DNA from: Mimachlamys varia
Taxonomy: Eukaryota; Mollusca; Bivalvia; Pectinida; Pectinidae
Assembly (NCBI GenBank): GCA_947623455.1
Contig: OX392532.1
Location: 29,362,792 to 29,426,791 of the forward strand
Direction: 5' to 3'
Length of the DNA: 64,000 nucleotides
In this document: positions 32,339 to 43,920 of the stretch, in pieces
Numbering within the stretch: position 1 is the first letter of the stretch
Layout: each line of letters begins with the position of its first letter
Notes under the pieces: model-generated
What the model saw: the letters and a program-made list of their open reading frames with translations, nothing else
The model's database searches: none
Told to the model about the DNA's origin: nothing
Made by a program: the position numbers and the translations under genes

Positions 32339-32914
32339 AGGGTATCCTGCATTATTGACGACACGTAAATCTAAGTAATTTGTAAGTAAATGTCACGTCT
32401 TCAAAGAGAGAATTTAGGCATTATTCCCAGTCACAATAATTTGGCACACTAATGAGCATATTGAAAAAAGGTAAAACTTATAGCATATATGAGAACAGAT
32501 AATTCTAATAGAGACAAATATAATGATCAGAAAATGTAAAATGAATTTTGTTTATACTTTTTGTATGTGTTAATCGCATGTGTTTGTTTCACAATTCCAA
32601 CAATACACTATGGCTCTATCACAAACTCATGCAAATGTCACATCAAAATTAAAATAAATATAATTGGTCTTCCTTTTAATGCCTTATACAAGATTAATTT
32701 TTTCTTTGATTTGGATTAAATTATTGAGATCAACAAATGCGTGTTAAGGCTGAAGATTGATTTTTACTTATCGCTATTCCTCAAAACCGAAGTTGGTAGT
32801 AGAGAACAAAAATGCTTTAAAGGAAATCCATTAAAAATGAACTGGACGTTATGTATGAAATTTATATAAGGGAAGCTACTCATTGATTTTTACAACATTA
32901 TGTTTTATAGGATA
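32339..32914. other. Unit 1, right of the transposon, no gene seen
   Basis: Resumes the RT-tail fragment ('ggtatcctgcattattgacgac') into which the transposon inserted, then AT-rich sequence collinear with 42,555-43,130. Confidence 0.45.
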
Positions 32915-33160
32915 ATGGAGAAAAATCCGCTTGAATATGCTTTATGGGAGTTGGATGTAAAATATTCACCAAGAAGAATACTACGAATAATGTCTGGATG
33001 TTATGCTAGGACTGTCACTATGGTGTAGAACGAAAAGGTGCAAATATTCTATTGTTTTTGGCGTCCTTGATGTAAAAATACATTATGTAGCAATACTTTG
33101 TGTCGCCGACAAACTCTTCTCTGGCAAATCCTTGTCAAAAAAATAAAATAAACTTATACA
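32915..33160 (+). pseudogene. Unit 1 counterpart of the 84-codon frame at 43,133
   Basis: Starts ATGGAGAAAAATCC after an acceptor-like 'attatgttttatag'. It stays collinear with the unit 2 frame but meets TAG after 'cactatggtg', near codon 37. If the unit 2 frame is coding, this copy is broken; more likely neither codes. Confidence 0.2.
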
Positions 33161-34264
33161 AATTATAGCTTCTGCTCATGTGGTATTTCTTGTCTTATTG
33201 TAAGTATGGAATATGGTATCCTTGCTATTCGAAATTGACCACAATTGTCCTCGAGATCAGGCCTATACATGTAACACAGAAACAGAAAGAAAACGCAGAT
33301 GCCACGCTTTTCATTCCGGCGAAAAATTGTAAAGCGTAAAACAAAGATATCATGCCATTTTTTTTATTTATCTATTTAGGAACATAAATCAACATTTAAT
33401 TCTAATAATAACATCGATTACAATGCTTGATAATATTTAAATAAGAAGAACTAATTTCCAAGCGCATAGTCATGCATGTTACATAATAGTTACCAATTTT
33501 ACATTCAAGAAACTATACCTCAAATATTGCATTATGCCTAAATGCTGTGATTGAGAATGGTACCTCAATTCTTACTTTGAGGAAGTGCCATTAACTTAAA
33601 TTTGAATGGGAAATGCACGGCGGTTACCGTTGTTGAAACAGTAGACGCTTCATTCATCTGCAGGAACACCGAGAATTGTTCCCTTTTGTACTTTTACAAG
33701 GAACTCCGCGAAAACGTTCCTTTAGTCGGGAAAATTCATTGAAAAAAAGTTGGAAAAAAAAATATGTGAAGTAACATAAAACAGAAGACTTTTGGCACGT
33801 CACTGTATATCAATCACCCGTGCGCGTGTTTCAACATATAAACCATTGTTCAAAGTTGTATATTTTGCGTTGTTTGTAACAGTTTGAATATAATAAAAAA
33901 AAAGAAATGGCAAGCGGTCTTCCTCTCAATTAAGCTTCCAATGACAGCAATATAATAGACCAGCGCGCGGGGTGACGTCAAAACTGATTGAATATGCAAA
34001 AGTGGCAGGATAACCGACGAAAGCTTTGAGACACGGACATTTTGCGTGTTTTTTGAGAAAATCGGGATTAGTTCTGCGGAAGGAGGATACATTTGACATG
34101 CATTTAGGAGTTTTTTAAAATAAAAAGTATCCATCTTTCCATCGGTTCTAAGCGTTGTTTCGTACCTCATCAAGAAATGTGATTTTTGATGCAAGAAAGG
34201 TAGGTAGGGTCGGTTTTTCGACCTTGAAAGCTTTCCATCCTTTAGCCTTCATGGCCATTGAGGG

Positions 34265-34372
34265 TGTATTTTTATCGAAAATTGATTTAAACCACCCAAA
34301 AGTGTAAAATTACTCTAAATACCCTAGTTTAGGTCAAAAACTAGCCATAACATATTCTCAGGTCCCTGTGGG
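34265..34372. repeat. Half of the palindromic hAT-like MITE (unit 2)
   Basis: 'atttttatcgaaaattgat' to 'ctcaggtccctgtgg' matches one arm of 11,217-11,448 and its unit 1 counterpart. Confidence 0.6.
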
Positions 34373-34714
34373 TTAAATGCCTAATGCAGAATGCATTCAT
34401 TTTGTATCTTTTGATCAAAATTCTGTCTTCGTAAAACTGTTATTGGTCTTTTCTCTCTCGAAAAATGCGTGGTCGATTTTGTGCAGCCATTTTCTTTGAG
34501 TTAAATATTGACTTAAGTATTTAAGAATAAGTAAATCGTCCTGCTGGGGTAGCTTAACTCCAAGTGTGAACTTAAATATAAGTTCTTTTATGATTATATA
34601 ACGTAAGAAAAAATAGTAAGTAATTAAAAACTTAAGTATTATTAGTACTTAAGCACAGATTTTGACTTAAGTAAAAACATTTACTTCAGTTTCTTTATGA
34701 ATACGGGCCGAGTG

Positions 34715-35160
34715 CTACAAATGTTCCTCATATGAATGGCCTTGACTTACATTTGTACTCTCAAGGTCACATGTGTCAGAATGTGAAAACCTTTAACAAT
34801 CTTCTTCTCAATAACCAAAAGGTTCAGGGAAATAGTATTTAACCAGTAGGTACATAGGGTTGAGTGCTACAAAGTCTCCTCAAATGAATGACCTTGATCT
34901 GTATTCAATGTCAGGGGGTCAAATGTCTTAAGATCTTCAAGAAACTGGGATCCAGTAGCATGTTGGAATGAAGGGCTATCAAATTTGGTCAGCTGAATAA
35001 CCTTGAACCACTTTCAAGGACACAGGGGTCAAACGTGTTAAAATAATTACTAGAATACATCGATATTGTTGAAATATTCTATGTAACGAAACTGTACATA
35101 TCTGTCATAGGTCAGCCAGGATAATTATTTAGTAGCCCACCTGAAATGTCGTTATGCACT
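34715..35160. repeat. Degenerate 'caaggtca' array (unit 2)
   Basis: Counterpart of 22,880-23,320, with scattered substitutions. Confidence 0.6.
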
Positions 35161-36639
35161 ACATTCGTGAACAATGACCCGGACGTTTGATGGTGGTCTG
35201 AGCACGCACGATCAAAATATTACCTTTCTCACTTTCTCCAAATTGTTATTACAATGGAATAACTGTTAACAAGACTGATAGAATCCATGACACCTGTGTG
35301 ATGTAGACTCTAAACCTGAGGGTAAATTTGGTGACTTTTATCTCGAGGCTTTGCTGAGTGCTGAAACCCCGAGGGTTAATATTTCTCTGTCTAAGTTATG
35401 CAGGGGTGATTGATTAATCTTTCTCCCACACTTTCTAATTACGTAAAATAAGTTAACATAAACTCTGTACATCGTGCCATCATCAATGACAATGCTTGAA
35501 AAAGTTGTTGACGTTACGTATACTCAGGCTACACTGCATAAAGTGATGACGTGATAGCACTTGACGTTTTAGAAAGCACTAAAAGATGCAAGATGTATAG
35601 ATAATTTATATTCTATTAACTAAAGTTACAAAAATGTAGTTCTAAAAATGTTATTTATGAAAATCATAATAAAGGTACAAGAGTGATTGAGAAAGGGATC
35701 TTTAATTGATAAAACATTATACTGTTTATTTCCTACTCCATCTACATCGAAATAAACAATTGTTTTGTCAGTGTAAATATATTTATAAAGAATACTGGTT
35801 ATCTTTGTTTGAAAAGACTTATAGGCTCAGCCTAAACCTGCTTTCTAATCATTTTATTGATACATTTGTATACTATTTCTTTGTAGGTACTTGTTTATAT
35901 GTCATGTATAAATAATAAAATATTTTGAAATTAAATATATGACAACATTTTACACAAATCTGAAAGAAGGTACAAGTTTGACTAATATATGACAATATTC
36001 ATATGTTAATGTTAAAAAAAAATCTTAAAGAAGATATAAAACAATATATGACAACGATTTACACGAATCTGAAACTTATATACATATCAATAAATATGTG
36101 AAAAATTACACATAGCTAAAAGAAGGTGTAATATATGCTAATTCCTCAATGTGCAACTGTATTATTCAGTACCTATTTATCAGTTATTTGTTTGCAAATA
36201 TCATTAGTTATTGAGTATCTGATTAGTTACCAGAGGTTGATTTACCTGTGTAATTTACCTGTACAACATTTCTGCTATTGACTATAACTCACTATCATCA
36301 CAACTGACCACCTAAATAAACATGTTTTTATAAGCAGAGTTGGTGATCGGGGAAGTCCCCGTTGGAACTTATCACGATAAATATCACGACTAGTCGAGTT
36401 GTTAAATCGTCTCAAAATGTTATTATCATGACAAGTTTATATGACAACTTAACGCGACAAGTAGGTGGCAGTTACATTTTTGTACATGCCAACATATATA
36501 TTATCTTTATTTGAACAATATCCATTACGAACATTGGAAAACACTTGAATACGGGTCTGATGTGTCATTGTGTTTCAACACACACGTGTGAAACTCTGTA
36601 AATGATACTGCATCACTATAGTCAGTGACTGTTACTATA
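35161..36639. other. Unit 2 intergenic, no gene seen
   Basis: Collinear with 23,321-24,735. The exception is about 100 bases at 36,200-36,300 ('gttattgagtatctgatt' onward) absent from unit 1. Confidence 0.45.
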
Positions 36640-37130
36640 AATATTTACAGTCTACACTGATATTCACTCGATAACCATTGTACTGCAAACTAGTGTTATT
36701 TTCCAATAACTATACTTGAGAACGTGCAAAATTTCTATGACGTCGACAACAATACACGAGGGCGGAGCTATGCAAATTATCCCGTTCGAATCACTATTGT
36801 ATGACGTCATCAACAATTGACATGGGGGGAGTAGCTACCGCTTATGCAAATTTCATGCTGTTACATTTATTGAACTGTTTTCACGTTTGTAAGTTTTGAA
36901 ATGAAATAATGTCTGCAGATGGGGCTAAATTGAACAGAAAAATTATGAACCATTTACAGGAAAATACTGTAAATATAAGAATTAACCTTTGATTTTGTTA
37001 AGTTAATGAGATCATAAATCCAATGGAGCAGTCGGTAAATTTAACGTAAACGAAAGCGTTTACGTAATTTACCTCGTGCTCCATTGGATTTATGATTTCA
37101 TAAACTAAACAAAATCAAAGGTTAACCCTT
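36640..37130. mobile_element. Unit 2-specific segment with a 144-bp hairpin
   Basis: Absent at the equivalent place in unit 1 (about 24,733), where 'ctataaataaacagta' is continuous. It includes two 'atgacgtc' copies and a long hairpin at its right end (36,982-37,125). It could be an insertion in unit 2 or a loss from unit 1. Confidence 0.55.
36982..37125. repeat. Long hairpin with 49-bp arms and a palindromic loop
   Basis: The arm starting 'ttaacctttgattttgtt' pairs with the arm ending 'aacaaaatcaaaggttaa', with few mismatches. The loop is itself a palindrome (GTAAACG aaag CGTTTAC), so almost the whole 144 bases can fold. Confidence 0.85.
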
Positions 37131-37432
37131 AAATAAACAGTAAATTACCACATTTGTACTCTACAGTGACTAGCTACCATGAGTCATATTTTATGTTCGA
37201 ATGAAATATTCATAGCCACTTTTATTAATAGCAAAGTGAAAACGAATTTCAATTGCAAATGTGATTACCACTTTTTGTGTGAATACTTTTTATCGTAACA
37301 TTTTGCAGCTGTATACATAATGTATTTCTCTAAACTAAATATTTTAATTTTAAGTTGGAGATAGAACTACTAAATATGTATGAATGATAAGACATGACGT
37401 TTTGAGAAAATTAGTTTAAAAAAATCCTATAT

Positions 37433-37674
37433 ACTGTAAAAGTATAATTATTCGCGTCGTGGGAATTTTCGCATATTTCTCTTGCAATAAATATCCCCGA
37501 ATATATACACACGCGAATATATTTAACATTTCTCAAAATCTTTAGCGTCTATTAGTATGATAGCCATACAATACCAAACAGCAAGACTCACGGGGCGAAA
37601 GGGTTCACAGCCCGAACAGTTTGGAGGCTGACTTAGCGATATATTCCACGCGCGAAAATGTCTACTTTTACAGC
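37433..37674. mobile_element. CTGTAAAAGTA-ended MITE, unit 2 copy
   Basis: Orthologous position and sequence to 25,024-25,266. Confidence 0.6.
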
Positions 37675-38756
37675 AATAATATCGCTGTTATTAATATTAT
37701 ATGGTAAAACATAACCGTAATTCAATTAGTGCAATTACCATTTTTTCAAAGTAAATTAACACATCCTGTATAGACTTAACACAGAAACGTGTGCTGCATC
37801 TTTTGAATTTAGTCTCAGTGGAAGCTAGATTACGTAGAGAAAATATGGATATCAATACATAATCTCACCCCGGCTGTCTCAATCATCAGACGTGAACGTT
37901 AACCTCTGCGACATCCTACTATATCAGTCTCACTTTTACTTGTAAATAGTATGCTCTGTAAAATATTGAAATGAAGAAATCTGCACAGTTATAGTACGGC
38001 TATTTATAACCTATTGGCATTGACCCTCATTTGGTAAAGACCTTTTCCAAAAGTGTTGTTATTCCCCCTTATAGGCCGCAATGGTGGATACACGATGGAC
38101 AGGGAAGTGTTTGTGTGATGATTCGGCGCTGTGAAAATCGGATGACGTAATTCCCATTATGACATCATAATCAAATGGCGCTTATTTGTTTCAAAAACAC
38201 TTGCCTTGATATGGCAAACAGGGGAGATAACAACACTTTTGAGATAGGACTATAGTTACTTAACCTTTGTGTCAAAAATGTTCAAAAAGTTCTATCTTAT
38301 ATTTCGAAGCTTAAATCAAAGGCCGAACTGGTCGTTGGTAGTTTTGGAACTAAAATGAAATGGTTAATGATTTACGTCTCTACAGTATGAAGGACCATAC
38401 GTTGTCTTCTTATCTAAATTCTTATCTAAATGCATTTATTGTGTAGGTGAATAACCAAACAAACCTATTTCTATCTCTGTTTATTGTAACATTACCTCAT
38501 CACATTTGCTATATATATGAAGTTCATTATATAAATGTACTGATCTGTAAAAGCTGAATTTAACTCGCGATACATGATTGTTTTTTAACAAACGAATTAA
38601 TATAATCTGTTTAATTAAATGTGTCTGCATAGTCTCATACTTGTTCAATGCAGTAGTATTTCAGCTTCAACAGTAATCACACGTTTTTAAAACGATCAAC
38701 TGCAACTATTACAGTTCTGTGGATTTCATGCTCTGTTGATAGCTAATATTTTATCA
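37675..38756. other. 3' flank of ligase copy 3
   Basis: Noncoding, collinear with 25,267-26,425, with a deletion near 37,995 and a conserved minus-strand AATAAA at 38,480-38,485. Confidence 0.4.
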
Positions 38757-40391
38757 TTAAAGGTTCAATATTTTCATGACTTGTTTCTTGATGTTGATTC
38801 TGTCTAATTTTCCATTTTGCAGACGAGGAAAAGATTTAAACAACAGATAATAACGCGGAGATTCCCCAAAAACATTGTCGCCAAGTTTATCCCAACACAT
38901 TTTGCGCAACTCGTTTTCTGTAATATCAGTGCCATCATCTATAACGACACATGCGCAGAACTCTTCCAAAAGACGTACATCCGGTACTGTGACCACCACC
39001 GCCTCTTTAACACCAGGGAAACTGCTGATTTCTGTTTCCACCATCCTGTAAAGGATCTTTCTCGTCCCCCTCTTCATTACGTCTTCAGCTTTTCCCTTTA
39101 CAAACATCTTGCCGTCTTCGGTAATTAAACCAATATCTCCGGTGCGGAACCAGCCTCCATCACTGAAGGAGCGTTTGTTGATTTCTGGAGAGTTTTTATA
39201 TCCAATAAACATCCAGGGACATCTTAGGACAATGCCACCAATTTCACCACGGACCAATGTTTTGTCGTCGTCCCCGATGATTTTTGCTTCATACCCAGGT
39301 ACTACTTCTCCAACATCTCCTACTTCAATTTCCGCCGCCAGGGAAATTGTGGTTGCTATACCAACTTCTGTGGTACCATAGGTGCTATATATTTTCTCAC
39401 AGAACTTTCCTCTTACTGCACGCAAATGACTTGCTGGCAATTGACCACCCGTGACGATTACCGAAAGTTTGTAATGCAGCAGCAGGATTTCTTCCTGGTG
39501 CTGTAGAAGATCTACCAAAGAATAAGGCAAAAGGGTTGCTACGGTACACTTTTCTTCCTTCAGGATTTCCCAAACATTTTGAATTTTCTCTTCTACAAGT
39601 ATTATTGCTGGATCTGTGAAAACGCGAGAACAACCTCGCACTATTGCGTAGAGTGATGTTCCTCCAATCCATGCGAATGGTCTATCTGAATACCAGACGT
39701 CCTTGTCCGATGTGAAGAGGTACGAGCAAGGGGAATTCGTTATCGCTAAATGCGTAAATTCAGCAAGTTTGGAAACACCTGTGGAACCAGAAGTTGTAAA
39801 TACAACGGCTAAGCTCTCTGGTTGAACTCTGGGTAGATCTAACGTAGGTTCATCCTCCCCCGATAATATATCACCGATATAGGGCAACGCTATACTTTCT
39901 GGCTTCTTAAGAAACACAATCTCTAGTTTATTATCTACTTTACCCTGACTGCCCGGGTCTTGTAAATATTGCTCCAGTTCTAACAGATTCTTTGCATCTG
40001 TCGGAGGATCTAGAAGAACAGCTTTGCATTGACAAGATTGCAAGATACGAATTGTCTCATGGAAAACCTCGGAACTTCTCTGAAGCTGCACTGCCACAGC
40101 TCCAGCAATTAAAATAGCGAACTCACCAATGATCCATTCAATGGTGTTTGATCCCATGAGAGCGACACTGTCTCCAACAGACACTCCTTTAGACATTAGG
40201 TATTTGGCGACTTTTGTAGATTTCTGTGTCAGTTCTCGATATGTTAGAGCCTTCCTTCCTCCTCCGGGTAATCTGTGTATGCAGATTTCTTTATCTGGGG
40301 CAGCATTAGTTCTCTCTATAAGTACGTCAACGATAGACTTGTACTGCTGTTGCACTGAGTTTGGAGAAGATATATAACTCAGTTTCGACAT
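38757..40391 (-). CDS. AMP-binding (acyl-CoA synthetase-like) ligase, copy 3, intact
   Basis: A 544-residue tandem paralogue of the ligase at 26,426, with the same start, acceptor (40,435) and noncoding exon. The core motifs YGTTE, WFRTGD, the hinge block and the A10 lysine (NGK, residue 528) are kept. Differences of note are Ser for Pro in the P-loop (TGVSK instead of TGVPK), KMFVKGKAEDVMKRGT in the hinge, and His for Asn plus Ile for Leu in the NETIRL segment. By eye about 38 of 544 residues differ from copy 2. There is no frame break, so both copies appear to be under coding constraint. The Pro before the P-loop Lys is common in the family but not strictly catalytic, so activity is still plausible. 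Localisation and substrate are unknown, as for copy 2. Confidence 0.9.
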   Translation of the reverse strand: MSKLSYISSPNSVQQQYKSIVDVLIERTNAAPDKEICIHRLPGGGRKALTYRELTQKSTKVAKYLMSKGVSVGDSVALMGSNTIEWIIGEFAILIAGAVAVQLQRSSEVFHETIRILQSCQCKAVLLDPPTDAKNLLELEQYLQDPGSQGKVDNKLEIVFLKKPESIALPYIGDILSGEDEPTLDLPRVQPESLAVVFTTSGSTGVSKLAEFTHLAITNSPCSYLFTSDKDVWYSDRPFAWIGGTSLYAIVRGCSRVFTDPAIILVEEKIQNVWEILKEEKCTVATLLPYSLVDLLQHQEEILLLHYKLSVIVTGGQLPASHLRAVRGKFCEKIYSTYGTTEVGIATTISLAAEIEVGDVGEVVPGYEAKIIGDDDKTLVRGEIGGIVLRCPWMFIGYKNSPEINKRSFSDGGWFRTGDIGLITEDGKMFVKGKAEDVMKRGTRKILYRMVETEISSFPGVKEAVVVTVPDVRLLEEFCACVVIDDGTDITENELRKMCWDKLGDNVFGESPRYYLLFKSFPRLQNGKLDRINIKKQVMKILNL

Positions 40392-41632
40392 CCTGATCAC
40401 TTATATACGAAATGTACAGGTAATAAAGTTTCGTCTGAAAAGAAGAAGAACATGTAATATATACAGACAATTATATAGCAATAACTTTGTTGAATGGTTA
40501 AAACTATGTTATACTTGGTCTTTTTATTATTTGCCTTTTTTCGGAAATGTACCTTTTTCACTTATACAGAGAAAAAAATAATAATGTCAATCATCAGTCG
40601 AGGTTCTTATATACCACTTCATAACAACTTAGTTTGTGGGTCGTTTCAATAGCTTTCACAAGACACCACCCTTGGTTAAAGATATCATAAAACCAGTCAC
40701 AACCATATCACTGTTCCAGCAATGACCAACCATGTACGCATTTACATCAGCGCAGACAAATACGAGCGGAAAAAGTATCTAATTCGACGAAACAGCATAG
40801 TGTCGTGTAGGGGTGTTTGAATCGAACCCGCCACTTCACTATATTATATAATGTTTCCAAAACGAATGTCGAAAATGTCATAAATGATTAACCGTTACTT
40901 AGTGTTCTTCCGGAACACCTGGTCTTATTCTCTTGTATATTTACAAGGTTTCCATGTAAATCCTCCTTTGCTCATATTTTGCCCCTAGTTTAATCGATTT
41001 TGAGTTCGGATTATGATTTTGTTAACTTTTGTTAAATTTTGTTAATTTATCTTTAGGGCCGTGAAACAGGATATGTTAGGAATATTTCATAAGCAGCTTT
41101 TAGCATTTTAAAAATACAATATTATTTGTTAAAAAAAACAGGAGACGATTATCTTACGTATACCTATAGCTATCTAAACATAATTTTTTCTTTGACAATA
41201 AGCAGAAATTATGTTTGTGACTTGACGAATTGGTAAAAGACGATACGGCAGAAAGTGGTATGATAAAAAATGTTAGCGATGATGCAATTTGTTGTATTAT
41301 TATGTGTCAAAAACATTTCCTGTTAATAACGAGTTGGTAAAATACGATATGACTGAACGCTGTATGATAGAAAAAAACTTATAGCGATTAGATAATGAAG
41401 CAATCTGAATGCATATTTTATTTATCCTGTTGATTCAGAAAGTTTTTACATTACTCTGGGTCAAATATATTTCCTAATAATAACTCTTCCAAACTTTTTA
41501 AAGTAAGAATATATGATTCAAGATAAAGTTGTTATTAAATATACTAACATTAGTTTGCAATCATATGTACTGGATAAATTAGTTCATACTTTTTACCGAT
41601 GTACATATTCACTATGACAAGGCAATACTTAC
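40392..41632 (-). other. 5' UTR start of exon 2 and intron of ligase copy 3
   Basis: Intron 41,632-40,435 (1,198 bases). It contains the RT-tail fragment at 40,895-41,060 ('cttccggaacacctggtc'), shared with unit 1. Confidence 0.5.
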
Positions 41633-41860
41633 AGTTTAATCCTGAACTCCACCGTTACCCACTCATAATATACATTGCATCAGTATTATACCAGATATAT
41701 TTAAATACCAGTCCAATCGTTTTTGAGTATCGCCGCTAGCGAGATTTGACGCGTTATTTGTATATTCGAGCCCCAGCTCATGAATCAATAGGACAAACTT
41801 GTTTGATGCATGGAATAACAGAATCGATTTTATATTTGTATCATACCGTATACTGATCTG
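41633..41860 (-). other. Noncoding exon 1 of ligase copy 3
   Basis: Ends ...AAACT|GTAAGTATTGCC on the minus strand and contains ACGATTGGAC and AACGGTGGAG in the same order as copies 1 and 2. The 5' limit is not defined. Confidence 0.5.
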
Positions 41861-43132
41861 ACTATACGTTTATTGAATATCCAAGGGGAAAATAGTTGTA
41901 TTAACATTACTTAATACATTGTTCTAACTACATTGCCATGGGTAACTGCACGCTTTACCTTTCCAACGTAGCACTAAGGTTTCCCTTAAAACTGGTATAA
42001 CATAATTTTGTGTTGATCAATACTTGTCAATCTACTTGTGCAAGAGTAACACATTTCGATTTAAAACTTATTCCACAAAAATAATCAATTCACCATTTTC
42101 AGGGATAGGGCCTTGCGCATAGTATGGCCCACGATCCTTATCCTTCCTAACCCCTGTTGTTTACGAGTCTAGCATCACGGGTTCTTATCTTTGTCCCATG
42201 CATTATATTCCTTTGTGATTGACGGACATCCGTATGCTAGCTTAAACATGATTTATATCAAAACCTTACAGTTGTTAGGTGATGTATTGAGTAGAATTAT
42301 ATTAAAGAGGTTAATTGAAAAATGCTTTAAACGTAAAATATGTACTGCACAACTTAAAGCTGGTATTTTGAATTAATGTTAGCTGAGGTACAATTGTTTA
42401 GAACGACATTATTGAACTCACAAGTTCAGCTTTACATCGTACTAGAGATATTCGTTGCAGAAAGAAAAATAAGAGAAGTGTCATCAAAATCAATACTTAA
42501 TTAATAAACTCTTCAAAAAGTGCAAAGAAATAAGCCAGGCGTTCCGGAAGAGTAAGGGTATCCGGCATTATCGACGACATGTAAATATAAGTAGCTTGTA
42601 AGTAAATGTCACGTCCTCAAAGAGAGAAGTTAGGCATTATTCCAAGTCACAATAATTTGGCACACTAATGAGCATATTGAAAAAAGGTAAAACTTAAAGC
42701 ATATATGAGAAAAGATAATTCTCATAGAGACAAATATAATGATCATAAAACGTAAAATGAATTTTGTTTATACTTTTTTTATGTGTTAATCGCATGTGTT
42801 TGTTTCACAATTCCAACAATGCACTATGGCTCTATCACAAACTCATGCAAATGTCACATCAAAATTAAAATAAATATAATTGGTCTTCCTTTTAGTGCCT
42901 TATACAAGATTAATTTTTTCTTTGATTTGGATTTATATTATTGAGATCAACAAATGCGTGTTAAGGCTGAAGATTGATTTTTACTTATCGCTATTCCTCA
43001 AAACCGTAGTTGGTAGTAGAGAACAAAAAATGCTTTAAAGGAAATCCATTAAAAATGAACTGGACGTTATGTATGAAATTTATATAAGGGAAGCCACTAA
43101 TTCATTTTAATAACATTATGTCTTTCAGAATA
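41861..43132. other. Unit 2, upstream of ligase copy 3, no gene seen
   Basis: Collinear with 29,641-30,327 plus 32,339-32,914. It contains the empty target site of the 2.0-kb transposon at 42,550-42,560, inside an RT-tail fragment (42,535-42,700). Confidence 0.5.
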
Positions 43133-43387
43133 ATGGAGAAAAATCCGTTTGAATATGCTTTATGGGAGTTGGATGTAAAATATTCACCAAGAAGGATACT
43201 ACGAATAATGTCCGGATGTAATGCTAGGACTGTCACTATGGGGAATAACGAAATGTGCAAATATTTCAATGTTTTTGGCGTCCTTGATGTAAAAATACAT
43301 TATGTAGCAATACTTTGTGTCGCCGACAAACTCTTCTCCTGTAAATCCTTGTTTAAAAGAAATAAAATAAACTTAAACAAATTATAG
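43133..43387 (+). CDS. Possible 84-residue hypothetical protein or exon (weak)
   Basis: An ATG after an acceptor-like 'attatgtctttcag' opens a frame starting MEKNPFEYALWELDV and ending FKRNKINLNKL, followed by AATAAAATAAA-like signals overlapping its end. The unit 1 counterpart has an early stop. No family is recognised, and its conservation is explained by the recent duplication. It is reported only because splice-like and poly(A)-like signals flank it. Confidence 0.15.
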   Translation: MEKNPFEYALWELDVKYSPRRILRIMSGCNARTVTMGNNEMCKYFNVFGVLDVKIHYVAILCVADKLFSCKSLFKRNKINLNKL

Positions 43388-43920
43388 CTTCTGCTCATGT
43401 GATATTTCTTGTGGGATCCTAACTATTCGAAATTGACCACAATTGTCCTCGAGATCAGGCCTATACATGTAACACAGAAAGAGAAAAACGCAGATGCCAC
43501 GCTTTTCATTCTAGCGAAAAATTGTAAAGCGGAAAACAAAGATATCATGGCATTTTTTTATCAATTTTTTTTATATTAAGGAACATAAACCAACATTTAA
43601 TTCTAATAATAACATCGATTACAATGCTTGATAATATTTAAATAAGAAGAACTAATTTCCAAGCGCATAGTCATGCATGTTACATATTAGTAACCAATTT
43701 TACATTCAGGAAACTAAACCTCAAATATTGCATTATGCCTAAATGCTGTGATTGAGAATGGTACATCAATTCTTACTTTGATGAAATGCCATTAACTTAA
43801 ATCTGAATGGGAAATGCACGGCGGTTGCCGTTGTTGAAACAGTAGACGCTTCATCTGCAGGAACACCAAGATTTTTTCCCTTTTGTACTTTTACAAGGAT
43901 CTCCGCGAAAATATTCCTTT

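Larger units (their letters stand above)
21183..33724. repeat. Segmental duplication unit 1
   Basis: Collinear with 33,725-43,920 once later insertions are removed. Matching landmarks are 'gtcgggaaaatt' at the left edge, the repeats at 22.9 and 34.7 kb, the intact ligase, the noncoding exon, and 'ttccttta' at the right edge. It is longer than unit 2 because of the transposon at 30,328-32,338 and the nested element at 21,293-21,967. Confidence 0.85.
33725..43920. repeat. Segmental duplication unit 2
   Basis: Starts inside the right arm of the TA-flanked transposon ('gtcgggaaaattcattg') directly after unit 1's terminal 'ttccttta', and ends at the matching 'ttccttta' (43,913-43,920). It is collinear with unit 1, with a 100-bp difference at 36,200-36,300 and a segment of about 0.5 kb at 36,640-37,130 that unit 1 lacks. 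Confidence 0.85.

Noticed and set aside
42191..42376. 61-codon frame in unit 2
   Set aside because: The equivalent frame in unit 1 is interrupted, and the sequence shows no features beyond the recent duplication.
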